Of a DNA stretch of 12,941 bases, positions 1 through 7,467 are shown one piece after another. Under the pieces are notes generated by a model. The model was not told the origin of the DNA. It made no database searches and saw only the letters and a list, made by a program, of their open reading frames with translations. Within the stretch, counting starts at the first letter, position 1. Each line of letters opens with the position of its first letter. Source of the DNA: Flavipsychrobacter stenotrophus (GTDB lineage: Bacteria > Bacteroidota > Bacteroidia > Chitinophagales > Chitinophagaceae); contig CANCOG010000077.1 of assembly GCA_947379685.1 (NCBI GenBank), positions 1 through 12,941 on the forward strand, written 5' to 3'. The translations under genes were made by a program, and so were the position numbers.

Positions 1-2
1 CA

Positions 3-863
3 CCAACTGACCTGGTTATTCCCGGTAAAATCTTTAGCCCTGAACTGGCGCTCAAGCGGTTATTCCCCGGCAGCCCGCAAACATTGGTAAGTGATAACGA
101 TACTAATTATTCAGTCAATATTGTAGCCTGGAAATGTTCCAACTGCAAACAACAATTGCTCAGCGGATGGAGTGAAGACACCGTAGTGTTCCCAATACCA
201 GAAGGCAATATGACCTCCATAGGTAATACACTCAGTTTTACGAACGACAGTGGAATTAAGCAGGTTTTTATTTCCTTTTCAACAATCGAACTTAATTCCT
301 ATGACGAAATTCGCATCGGGAGATTCTCCTGCGCAACATTGGGCCTTGCATGGTTTACGCAACAAAGAAACGGATGGAAGCTAATGAGCTTTACACCTGC
401 AATTGGCTGCTATGGCGAGTTCCGGGATTTACCTGCAATTAAAATGCTTAGGCTCGGCAAAAATAATTACGGATGCTATATCGAAAATAACATGGGTGGC
501 GCTGGTGGACCGACAGTTGGAACGCTTGTGCTATTTGCGCCAATGGGAAGGGAGTTTAAAGAACTACTCACAATCGATGACCCTTATTACCTGAACAGCA
601 TGTTCCTCAGCTATGATTCAAAAATTTCCGGAGCGACTAGTTCAAATACCCAACAGTTTGAAGACATTACACTAAAAATTGATGGCCTCTGCAACATCGG
701 GAACTTTGACACCATACGGGACTTTAAGACCTCAATCCCTGAGGAACTATTGCCATTTACTAAAGCCAGAGATAGTTTTTCGTTTAAAATCTCTAGAAAT
801 TATAGGTTCAAAGAAGGTGTATACCAATTAAGCGGTTCAAAAACCGATGTAGGCGACTATTGA
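3..863 (+). CDS. Hypothetical protein, 3' portion only
   Basis: The frame is open to the left edge, so the true start lies outside the window; 286 residues plus a TGA stop are visible. I do not recognise the family. The visible protein contains a CSNC motif (residues about 45-48), then alternating hydrophobic/polar stretches rich in Gly, Phe and Asn that suggest a beta-rich, probably soluble or exported domain. There is no membrane segment, and any signal peptide would be upstream. The C-terminal part (NYRFKEGVYQLSG) is followed by a short, poorly coding-looking end (KTDVGDY) and stop. A different frame stays open from 853 to 963 and reads more like protein, so the gene may be frameshifted near its end (see the separate entry). 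It is codirectional with polA, about 115-215 bases upstream. The reading frame is convincing; the function is unknown. Confidence 0.75.
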   Translation, partial: PTDLVIPGKIFSPELALKRLFPGSPQTLVSDNDTNYSVNIVAWKCSNCKQQLLSGWSEDTVVFPIPEGNMTSIGNTLSFTNDSGIKQVFISFSTIELNSYDEIRIGRFSCATLGLAWFTQQRNGWKLMSFTPAIGCYGEFRDLPAIKMLRLGKNNYGCYIENNMGGAGGPTVGTLVLFAPMGREFKELLTIDDPYYLNSMFLSYDSKISGATSSNTQQFEDITLKIDGLCNIGNFDTIRDFKTSIPEELLPFTKARDSFSFKISRNYRFKEGVYQLSGSKTDVGDY

Positions 864-963
864 TGGGAATGTCATAATTGGATTGCTTACAAAATCAATA
901 TTTGCAGGAAAATCCGGAGTTCCAACATTTAATTTAAGCCATTTTGAAATTCTCCAAGGCTAA
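853..963 (+). pseudogene. Possible frameshifted C-terminal tail of the preceding gene
   Basis: In the frame one base ahead of the upstream gene, 36 sense codons run from 853 to a TAA at 961-963. Their translation (beginning ATIDGNVIIGLLTKS, ending HFEILQG) has a normal protein composition, whereas the original frame after its TGA gives an unlikely peptide and soon stops. Losing one G from the GG at 852-853 would join the two frames as ...KTDVATIDGNV..., adding 36 residues. This could be a real pseudogenising indel, a sequencing error or chance; an open run of this length arises by chance fairly often. Confidence 0.35.
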
Positions 964-1042
964 CCGCATATATATATTTAGTTATCGAAACCTAAATTGG
1001 CAAGCCAGGCGCACTTAAAAATCAACCGGACCGTCCCTCTTT

Positions 1043-1073
1043 TTTGCCCTCTTTATATATTGTACTACCTTAG
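1043..1073 (+). promoter_or_regulatory. Candidate Bacteroidota-type promoter for polA
   Basis: TTTG at 1043-1046 and TACCTTAG at 1066-1073 are separated by 19 bases. This fits the Bacteroidota pattern of TTTG near -33 and TAnnTTTG near -7, with one mismatch in the second box. Transcription would start about at the ATG at 1078, giving a leaderless or nearly leaderless message. A second weak candidate is TATATTTA at 973-980, inside an AT-alternating stretch. Neither is proven. Confidence 0.3.
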
Positions 1074-1077
1074 CCCT

Positions 1078-3903
1078 ATGCCAGAAAAGAAATTATTTTT
1101 ACTAGACGCGCTTGCGCTCATATATCGTGCTTATTATGCCCTCATTCGTAGCCCGCGGATTACCAGCAAGGGCCGGAATACCAATGCACAATTTGGATTT
1201 ACCAGTACTTTGCTGGACCTCATCAATAAAGAAAAACCTACGCATCTCGCGGTTGTGTTTGACACTTCCGCACCCACAGAGCGGCATATTGACTTTGAAG
1301 CCTATAAGGCCAACCGTCAGGAAACACCGGAAGACCTTCGGGATGCCCTGCCGGATATCAAACGTATCATAAAGGGATTTAACCTGCCCTGCCTGGAATT
1401 GGATGGTTTTGAGGCAGATGACATCATTGGCACATTGGCCATTGAGGCTGCCGACCTGGGCTATACTGTGTACATGGTAACGCCAGACAAAGACTATGGG
1501 CAAATAGTACGGGAGCGTATTTACATGTACAAACCACCGTTCCAGGGCAACAACGCTGAGATCTACGGGGAAAAAGAAATCTGCGAAAAATGGGGCATCA
1601 AGCGCATAGATCAGGTAATAGATATGCTGGCCCTTATGGGCGATGCAGTAGATAATATTCCCGGTATACCTGGTGTGGGAGAAAAGACTGCTGCCAAATT
1701 ACTGGCTGAATACGACAATGTAGAAAACATACTTGCCAATGCCGATAAGATAAAGGGGGCGATGGGCGAAAAAATAAGAAATGGCCGGGAATCAGCAATC
1801 ATGTCCAAGAAGCTTGCCACAATAATTACAAATGTACCGGTTCCCTTTCATGAAGAGGATTTCCGTATCAAGGAGAAGAATGTAGAGGATCTGACCGCAA
1901 TCTTTAACGAACTGGAATTTAAGACCCTGGGCAAAAGAGTACTAGGAGACAACACCCCGGCAGCACCGCAATCAACCGACCTATTTGGCAATGTCATACA
2001 GCAGAAACACAACCCAGCAGCGCCTACACAGGCACAGGAAATACAGACTGCAATTGATGACGCGGAACAATTCCCAACTGACCTTAAGACCATCAATACA
2101 GAGGCTCACAACTATACGCTTGTAACAACATCGAGTGAAATTGATGACCTCATAAAGCAATTAGCCAACCACAAAGAAATTGCCTTCGATACCGAGACAA
2201 CCGATATTGACGCCAACCTCGCCGACATAGTAGGTATGAGCTTTAGCTGGGAAAAAAGTACAGGATATTATGTTACACTACCCGCCGAACGGCAGGAAGT
2301 GATTGCTATACTGGAGCGATTCAGGCCTACATTTGAGCGGGAAGACGTCTTATGGATAGGTCAGAACCTGAAGTATGATATGCTGATGCTGAAATGGCTT
2401 GGGTTTGAGCTGAAAGGCCAAATTTACGATACCATGCTGGCGCATTATGTTATAGACCCCGATGGAAAGCGTAGTATGGACATGCTGAGTGCAAAATACC
2501 TGGGTTACCAACCCGTGTCAATTGAAACACTGATAGGCAAAAAAGGCAAGGGGCAGCTGTCTATGCGCGATGCACCAATGGAACAAGTTAAGGAATATGC
2601 TGCAGAAGATGCCGATGTGACCTTGCAATTAAAACAAGTATTCGATCCCCTTCTCGTGCAAAACGAGGTAGGTCGCGTATTTAAAGATGTAGAAAACCCG
2701 CTGGTACCCGTTCTGCTCGATATGGAGTTTGAGGGCATTAACCTGGATGTGGAATTTCTGAAAGAATATTCTGTTGCATTGGACGGTGATATTAAACAAG
2801 TAGAGGCTAGCATATACAAACATGCCGGTGTCAATTTCAACATTGGCTCACCCAAGCAGTTGGGGGAAATTTTGTTTGAAGTTATGAAGGTGGATAGCGG
2901 CCAGAAGAAAACAAAAACAGGACAGTACGCTACCGGCGAAGATGTACTACAGAAACTGCGCCACAAGCACTTGATAGTTGATGAGATACTCACCTACCGC
3001 GAACTCACCAAGTTGAAAAGCACCTATGTCGATTCGCTGCCTGGTCTTATTAACCCGCGCACCGGGCGCCTGCATACCAGCTATAACCAGGCCGTTGCCG
3101 TTACAGGCAGGCTCAGCAGCAACAACCCCAACCTCCAGAATATCCCCATTCGTACAGAACGTGGGAGGGAGATACGCAAGGCCTTTGTTGCCCGCAACGA
3201 TAATCACACCCTGGTCTCTGCCGACTATTCGCAAATAGAATTGCGTATTGTAGCCGCCATAAGCGGAGATGAGAATATGATACAGGCATTTAAAGACAAA
3301 AAAGATATTCACACGGCTACTGCCGCCAAGGTATATAACGTAGAGGAAAGTGAGGTAACCTCAACCATGCGCCGTGCAGCCAAAGCAGTAAACTTCGGCA
3401 TCATTTACGGGCAGTCTGCGTTCGGGCTGGCGGAAAACATTGGCGTTAGCCGTACTGAGGCTAAAACTATCATCGACAATTACTTCACCCAGTATCCTGC
3501 CATAAAGCATTATATGGATCGTTCCATCAATTTCGCTAAAGAGCATGGGTATGTAGAAACCGTACTTGGCCGCAAACGCTGGCTGAAGGACATATATTCA
3601 GCCAACTTCACAGTGCGCGGCTATGCCGAACGCAATGCTATTAACATGCCGATTCAGGGTACTGCGGCTGACATGATCAAGATGGCCATGATCACCATCC
3701 ACCGCGAACTGAAAAAGCAGGGCCTGGCCAGTAAAATGCTGCTGCAGGTGCATGACGAATTGGTGTTTGATGTACCAAAGGATGAACTGGCTACCGTGCT
3801 TCCTATAATTAAGCACTGTATGGAAACCGCTATGGAACTTCCTCATGGGGTGCCATCAAGCGTTGAAACTGGCAGTGGGCAGAATTGGTTGCAGGCACAT
3901 TAA
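1078..3903 (+). CDS. polA: DNA polymerase I
   Basis: This 941-residue enzyme fills gaps and removes primers during replication and repair. The 5' nuclease domain (about 1-290) shows FDTSAPTERH at 61-70, the acidic EADDIIGT at 112-119, DKD at 137-139 and the helix-hairpin GDAVDNIPGIPGVG at 188-201. An Ala/Pro/Gln-rich linker (about 291-340) follows. The 3'-5' exonuclease keeps its catalytic residues: DTE at 371-373, NLKYD at 430-434 and Y507-D511, so proofreading should be active. The polymerase domain has motif A (DYSQIELR, 716-723), motif B (K769, F773, Y777; F773 is the Phe version of the nucleotide-discrimination site) and motif C (VHDE, 891-894), and ends in the family-typical GxNWLxAH. 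I chose ATG 1078 because homologues begin with a short MxxKxLFLLD-like strand; an upstream TTG at 997 would add 27 unconserved residues. Length is usual for the family. Confidence 0.97.
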   Translation: MPEKKLFLLDALALIYRAYYALIRSPRITSKGRNTNAQFGFTSTLLDLINKEKPTHLAVVFDTSAPTERHIDFEAYKANRQETPEDLRDALPDIKRIIKGFNLPCLELDGFEADDIIGTLAIEAADLGYTVYMVTPDKDYGQIVRERIYMYKPPFQGNNAEIYGEKEICEKWGIKRIDQVIDMLALMGDAVDNIPGIPGVGEKTAAKLLAEYDNVENILANADKIKGAMGEKIRNGRESAIMSKKLATIITNVPVPFHEEDFRIKEKNVEDLTAIFNELEFKTLGKRVLGDNTPAAPQSTDLFGNVIQQKHNPAAPTQAQEIQTAIDDAEQFPTDLKTINTEAHNYTLVTTSSEIDDLIKQLANHKEIAFDTETTDIDANLADIVGMSFSWEKSTGYYVTLPAERQEVIAILERFRPTFEREDVLWIGQNLKYDMLMLKWLGFELKGQIYDTMLAHYVIDPDGKRSMDMLSAKYLGYQPVSIETLIGKKGKGQLSMRDAPMEQVKEYAAEDADVTLQLKQVFDPLLVQNEVGRVFKDVENPLVPVLLDMEFEGINLDVEFLKEYSVALDGDIKQVEASIYKHAGVNFNIGSPKQLGEILFEVMKVDSGQKKTKTGQYATGEDVLQKLRHKHLIVDEILTYRELTKLKSTYVDSLPGLINPRTGRLHTSYNQAVAVTGRLSSNNPNLQNIPIRTERGREIRKAFVARNDNHTLVSADYSQIELRIVAAISGDENMIQAFKDKKDIHTATAAKVYNVEESEVTSTMRRAAKAVNFGIIYGQSAFGLAENIGVSRTEAKTIIDNYFTQYPAIKHYMDRSINFAKEHGYVETVLGRKRWLKDIYSANFTVRGYAERNAINMPIQGTAADMIKMAMITIHRELKKQGLASKMLLQVHDELVFDVPKDELATVLPIIKHCMETAMELPHGVPSSVETGSGQNWLQAH

Positions 3904-3925
3904 AAAAATCTCCTCATGAATTAAT

Positions 3926-3953
3926 CAGGCCCCTGCCGTAAAGCAGGGGCCTG
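3926..3953 (+). terminator. Hairpin terminator between polA and phoU
   Basis: CAGGCCCCTGC (3926-3936) and GCAGGGGCCTG (3943-3953) form a perfect 11-bp GC-rich stem with a 6-base loop (CGTAAA). On the + strand it is followed by TATTATT, a weak T-rich tract, 22 bases after the polA stop. Because polA and phoU converge here, the same hairpin could also serve the phosphate operon, which ends 63 bases away, although on the minus strand the T-rich run comes only about 15 bases after the stem. Confidence 0.8.
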
Positions 3954-4016
3954 TATTATTGAGCACCTTTGGTTAAACACACTCTGATCCGCCGGTGCTT
4001 ATTAGGGGGATTATGG

Positions 4017-4694
4017 TTACATTCCGGCCTTGGTTTCCTTACTCTGGTGTTTCAGCACTTTGGCTTCCACATAGAATATGATCTCTTCGGCAATATTTTT
4101 GGTCTGGTCGCCAACGCGTTCCAGTTTGCGGATAATGGAAAGTACGTACAGTGCATCGTTCATAACTGTAATATCTTCCCGAATACACTCGCTTACTTTA
4201 TCAATGGCAGCCAGGTTATAATTGTCCAGGACCTCATCGCGCTTAAAGATGCTGCGAGCAAGTGAAGTATCTTCTTTTTCAAAAGCAATACGCGTATCTG
4301 AAAGTATATGAATCGCTTCCTCAAACATGCTCAGCATACCTGTACGGGTAAAAACTTCCTTGTCAAAATCATTAAGCGACTCAATTATGTATTTGGCAAT
4401 TCCTTCAGCGATATCGCCAATTCGTTCCAGGTTATTATTTATCTTCAGCACTGCCAGAAGGAAACGCAGATCAACAGCTACCGGGCAATAGAGAGCAAAT
4501 ATATCTTCACAATCTCTGTCTATCTTTATTTCGAAAGCATTTACACGCTTTTCCCTCAATACTACTTCCCTGGCAAGGTCGCGGTCAAAATGAAGCATGG
4601 CTGTACGGGCCTTCTGCAACTGTGATTCTACGAGGCTCCACATATTGAGTACTTCCGTTTTAATTGCCTGTATTTCTATTTCGAGGTGTGTCAT
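4017..4694 (-). CDS. phoU: Phosphate uptake regulator PhoU
   Basis: This 225-residue cytoplasmic all-helical protein couples the Pst transporter to the PhoR sensor kinase so that the Pho regulon is repressed when phosphate is plentiful. It shows the two-repeat PhoU organisation: each three-helix half carries a metal-binding EXXXD signature, NNLERIGDIAEGI around 87-99 (E90, D94) and RKLERVGDQTKNIAEEI around 189-205 (E192, D196). Length is close to the family norm (about 220-240). It is the last gene of the cluster, 91 bases after pstB, the usual phoU position. The start ATG at 4694 gives a typical N-terminus (MTHLEIEIQAIK), with no strong Shine-Dalgarno. The 3' end faces polA. No PhoR or PhoB gene is in the window, so its partner must be encoded elsewhere. 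Confidence 0.95.
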   Translation of the reverse strand: MTHLEIEIQAIKTEVLNMWSLVESQLQKARTAMLHFDRDLAREVVLREKRVNAFEIKIDRDCEDIFALYCPVAVDLRFLLAVLKINNNLERIGDIAEGIAKYIIESLNDFDKEVFTRTGMLSMFEEAIHILSDTRIAFEKEDTSLARSIFKRDEVLDNYNLAAIDKVSECIREDITVMNDALYVLSIIRKLERVGDQTKNIAEEIIFYVEAKVLKHQSKETKAGM

Positions 4695-4785
4695 TGTTAT
4701 CTGTTTAAATACGTTGGGGTTAGGTGAACGTCCTAGAACTTAAAGTTAGCAAAGCCCATTCACTTTATTGAAATTAAACCAATTA

Positions 4786-5544
4786 TTAACTAAATCTTCC
4801 CGTAATATAATTCTGGGTACGGGTATCTCTCGGATTCGTGAACATTTGCTTGGTTTCGTCATATTCAACCAGCTCACCCAGGTAGAAAAATGCGGTCTTG
4901 TCGCTTACACGGGCGGCCTGCTGCATATTGTGCGTTACAATAATAAGGGTGTAGTTCTTCTTGAGTTCATGAAACAACTCCTCCACGGTAGAAGTGGAGA
5001 TAGGGTCAAGTGCACTGGTCGGCTCATCAAACAACAGCACTTCAGGCTCCATGGCAACTGCACGGGCTATACACAGGCGCTGTTGTTGCCCTCCGGAAAG
5101 GAACGTACCCTTCTTGGTCAGCGAGTCTTTTACCTCATTCCATAGTGCAACCCTGGTGAGAGAGTGCTCCACAATTCTGTCACGTTCAGCCTTTGGCAAT
5201 TTAATGCCATTCAGCTTGTAGCCTGCAATAACGTTATCGTAAATGCTCAGATTTGGAAAAGGATTTGGCCGTTGGAACACCATACCGATCTTTAACCTGA
5301 CGAAGATCGGGTGCATCTCCATAACATCTTCCCCATTCAGGAAAATCTGCCCCTTTGCGGTAGCGCCCGGAATGAGTTCATGCATGCGGTTAATACCTCT
5401 CAGGAAAGTTGTTTTACCACATCCCGAAGGCCCCATTACTGCAATCACATTGTTCCTCGGTATGTCAATGCTCACATTCTTAACTACGTGGTTATCCCCG
5501 AAATAGGAATTATAGTTAACCGCTTTTACAATTGTACTTTCCAT
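4786..5544 (-). CDS. pstB: Phosphate ABC transporter ATP-binding protein PstB
   Basis: This 252-residue ATPase powers phosphate import through PstC/PstA on the cytoplasmic face of the inner membrane. Visible motifs are Walker A GPSGCGKTT (38-46), Q-loop Q91 followed by the PstB-typical RPNPFP, signature LSGGQQQR (149-156), Walker B VLLFDEPTSALDP (169-181) and H-loop H205. It ends in the usual PstB C-terminus (TQNYITGRFS). The frame is open further upstream to an ATG at 5631, but that would add 29 atypical residues and a 106-base overlap with pstA. ATG 5544 gives the standard N-terminus, with the core beta strand and VKNVSIDIP close to the start, and overlaps the pstA 3' end by 19 bases (5526-5544), suggesting translational coupling. 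All catalytic residues are present. Confidence 0.96.
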   Translation of the reverse strand: MESTIVKAVNYNSYFGDNHVVKNVSIDIPRNNVIAVMGPSGCGKTTFLRGINRMHELIPGATAKGQIFLNGEDVMEMHPIFVRLKIGMVFQRPNPFPNLSIYDNVIAGYKLNGIKLPKAERDRIVEHSLTRVALWNEVKDSLTKKGTFLSGGQQQRLCIARAVAMEPEVLLFDEPTSALDPISTSTVEELFHELKKNYTLIIVTHNMQQAARVSDKTAFFYLGELVEYDETKQMFTNPRDTRTQNYITGRFS

Positions 5545-6368
5545 TTTCTCGTTATGACTTTCGTAATAATATTCAACAATAATACCCAAAGCAGCAAAAT
5601 CAGTGAAGCTCCCCAGGCCAGCTCCTTCCATTCGTTATAAGGAGAAATAGCGTACTTAAATACCACGTGCGGCAATGTCTCCATTGGCTTACGTATATCG
5701 GCTGATAAAAACTGACAGCCGAATGCAGTAAACAATAACGGCGCTGTTTCCCCTGCGATCCTGGCTACAGAAAGCATTACTCCCGAAAGTATACCACTTA
5801 TACCGCAAGGTACAATAACCTTGAGTATTACTCTATGAAAAGGCATACCCAGCGCATAAGCTGCTTCACGCAGGCTGTCGGGTAATAACTTTAAAGTTTC
5901 TTCGGTTGATCTGACTACAATCGGCAACATCATTATTGAAAGCGCTATACTGCCTGATATGGCCGAATAGCCAAAAGGCTTCACCATCCAGATATAAGCT
6001 ACTATACCGATAACTATTGAGGGTACCCCTTGAAGAATATCTACTGACAAACGGCTCCAATAGGCCAGTTTACTCGTTTTGTTTTCACCGAGGTATATGC
6101 CCACCATAATACCAATGGGCACGGCAATTAATGCTGCCATCAAAATGATGATGATGCTGCCCAGCAAAGCGTGCGCCACTCCTCCACCCATTTCACCCAC
6201 CGGCTTTTCCACGTTTGTAATAAAGCTCCAGTTTATTTTGGTGATCCCTGCCTTAATGATATAAAACAATATGGCAAGCAACGGTATTACACACGAAGCT
6301 GAAAGCACCACTGTCAGTGCCTGAAATGCCGTGCTTTTTCCAATTCTATACTTGATTCTTGTGCTCAT
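5526..6368 (-). CDS. pstA: Phosphate ABC transporter permease PstA
   Basis: This 280-residue inner-membrane protein is one of the two channel subunits of the Pst phosphate importer. About six hydrophobic segments are visible, the first around residues 17-40, another at 67-93, and the last at about 253-270. The cytoplasmic EAA loop that docks on PstB is at 168-192 (EAAYALGMPFHRV then IVPCGISGILSG), followed by the conserved ARIAGETAPLLFTA (202-215), which is diagnostic for PstA over PstC. The periplasmic part includes METLPHVVFKYA, also typical of PstA. Length matches the family (about 280-300). It follows pstC after a 95-base gap and overlaps pstB by 19 bases. The start ATG 6368 (MSTRIKYRIGK) puts a short basic cytoplasmic tail before the first membrane segment. 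Confidence 0.95.
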   Translation of the reverse strand: MSTRIKYRIGKSTAFQALTVVLSASCVIPLLAILFYIIKAGITKINWSFITNVEKPVGEMGGGVAHALLGSIIIILMAALIAVPIGIMVGIYLGENKTSKLAYWSRLSVDILQGVPSIVIGIVAYIWMVKPFGYSAISGSIALSIMMLPIVVRSTEETLKLLPDSLREAAYALGMPFHRVILKVIVPCGISGILSGVMLSVARIAGETAPLLFTAFGCQFLSADIRKPMETLPHVVFKYAISPYNEWKELAWGASLILLLWVLLLNIITKVITRKWKVQL

Positions 6369-6463
6369 GTGTCTTTTTGTCTGCGGCTGGGTATATTTTA
6401 TTATTTGAAAAACTCAGGTTCTTTAAACACTCTTTCGTCCTTTCGATCTTTTTAGCGCGAGTA

Positions 6464-7450
6464 CTAGTTGGAGAACTTTGTGATAATTTTCTTACCAATA
6501 ATATTGATAACCACAGTCACGAAAAATAATACAAGACCTAATTCAATAAGAGCAGCATTATACACATGCTTATCAGCCTCTCCTAACTCATTTGCAATTA
6601 CGCTCGCCATTGTGTTGCCGGTGGAAAAAATATTCTGGGGCATTGAAGTTGTATTACCAATTACCATGGTCACCGCCATAGTCTCACCGAGCGCACGACC
6701 AAGAGAAAGCAATACACCGGCAAACAACCCTGAGCGCGTATAAGGAATAATTACACTCCTGATCACTTCCCAACGGGTAGCACCCAATGAATAGGCAGCT
6801 TCCTTTAATGACGAAGGCACCATTTGTATCATGGACCTGCCCAGCGAGGCTGAATAAGGTATGATCATAATGGCCAATATGAGTGAGGATGTAAAAATAC
6901 CATACCCAACAGGGGGCACATGTATTACTGTCTCCAGCTTCTGCACCATGGGAACCATCACTGCCAGACCCCAGAAACCATAAATAACCGATGGCACAGC
7001 AGCAATAAGCTCTACAGCATTTTTCAGTAAGTCCGGCATCCAGCCCTTAGGGTAATACTCGCCGAGGAAAATGGCAACAGCAAAGGAAAAAGGAACAGAA
7101 ATAAGTAATGCAAGGAAGGATGTAAGTAACGTTCCCAATAGGAAGGGGAGGGCACCGTAGATGTCGCGTACCGGATCCCAGGTTTTACCCCAGAGATACC
7201 CAACCCCCAACGCCTTTAACGATGGCACTGATTGTACAATAAGTGTAATAAGGATACCCAGTACAAGCACCACCATACACAGGCTGACGATCACCAGTGA
7301 CCGCCTGAACACACTTTCAGTCCTAATCTGTCTGTGAGAGCGCTTCTCTCTTCCGGCTGTTTTCACGTTCTTTTGAGTGGCATTAGACGTAATTACCCGC
7401 AGCGAAGGTTCACTACGGGTAACTACGGTATTATCTAAAGATGTTTCCAT
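6464..7450 (-). CDS. pstC: Phosphate ABC transporter permease PstC
   Basis: This 328-residue inner-membrane permease is the partner of PstA. Six hydrophobic segments are visible (first about 52-73, last about 300-319). The EAA loop lies at 217-241 (EAAYSLGATRWEV then IIPYTRSG), and the PstC hallmark GRALGETMAVTMVIGN is at 251-266. The region WDPVRDIYGALPFLLGT at 91-107 is also classic PstC. The hydrophilic N-terminal region before the first membrane segment is about 50 residues, Arg/Lys/Thr-rich, and longer than I would expect for the family; no later Met could serve as start except one within the membrane segment, so ATG 7450 is kept. The gene starts 17 bases after pstS, indicating cotranscription. 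The stop is TAG at 6464-6466. Confidence 0.95.
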   Translation of the reverse strand: METSLDNTVVTRSEPSLRVITSNATQKNVKTAGREKRSHRQIRTESVFRRSLVIVSLCMVVLVLGILITLIVQSVPSLKALGVGYLWGKTWDPVRDIYGALPFLLGTLLTSFLALLISVPFSFAVAIFLGEYYPKGWMPDLLKNAVELIAAVPSVIYGFWGLAVMVPMVQKLETVIHVPPVGYGIFTSSLILAIMIIPYSASLGRSMIQMVPSSLKEAAYSLGATRWEVIRSVIIPYTRSGLFAGVLLSLGRALGETMAVTMVIGNTTSMPQNIFSTGNTMASVIANELGEADKHVYNAALIELGLVLFFVTVVINIIGKKIITKFSN

Positions 7451-7467
7451 TAAATGATTGTTGCTGA

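Noticed and set aside
967..981. TATATATA run before polA as an origin or DNA-unwinding element
   Set aside because: It is only a dozen bases of AT alternation with no DnaA-box-like repeats nearby; at most it is a weak promoter element.
997..1077. Longer N-terminus for DNA polymerase I from a TTG at 997
   Set aside because: The added 27 residues do not resemble PolA, and the ATG at 1078 opens directly into the conserved first strand of the 5' nuclease; the extra stretch also overlaps promoter-like sequence.
2505..2993. 162-codon open frame opposite polA
   Set aside because: It lies antisense to strongly conserved PolA residues, is Ser/Cys-rich without recognisable features, and is best explained as a shadow of polA codon use.
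3962..3999. AGCACC/GGTGCT inverted repeat as a phoU terminator
   Set aside because: Only 6 bp of stem with a 26-base loop and no T tract; the 11-bp hairpin at 3926-3953 is far stronger.
5545..5631. Start of PstB at 5631
   Set aside because: It would add 29 atypical residues wholly overlapping pstA; the internal ATG at 5544 gives the standard PstB N-terminus.
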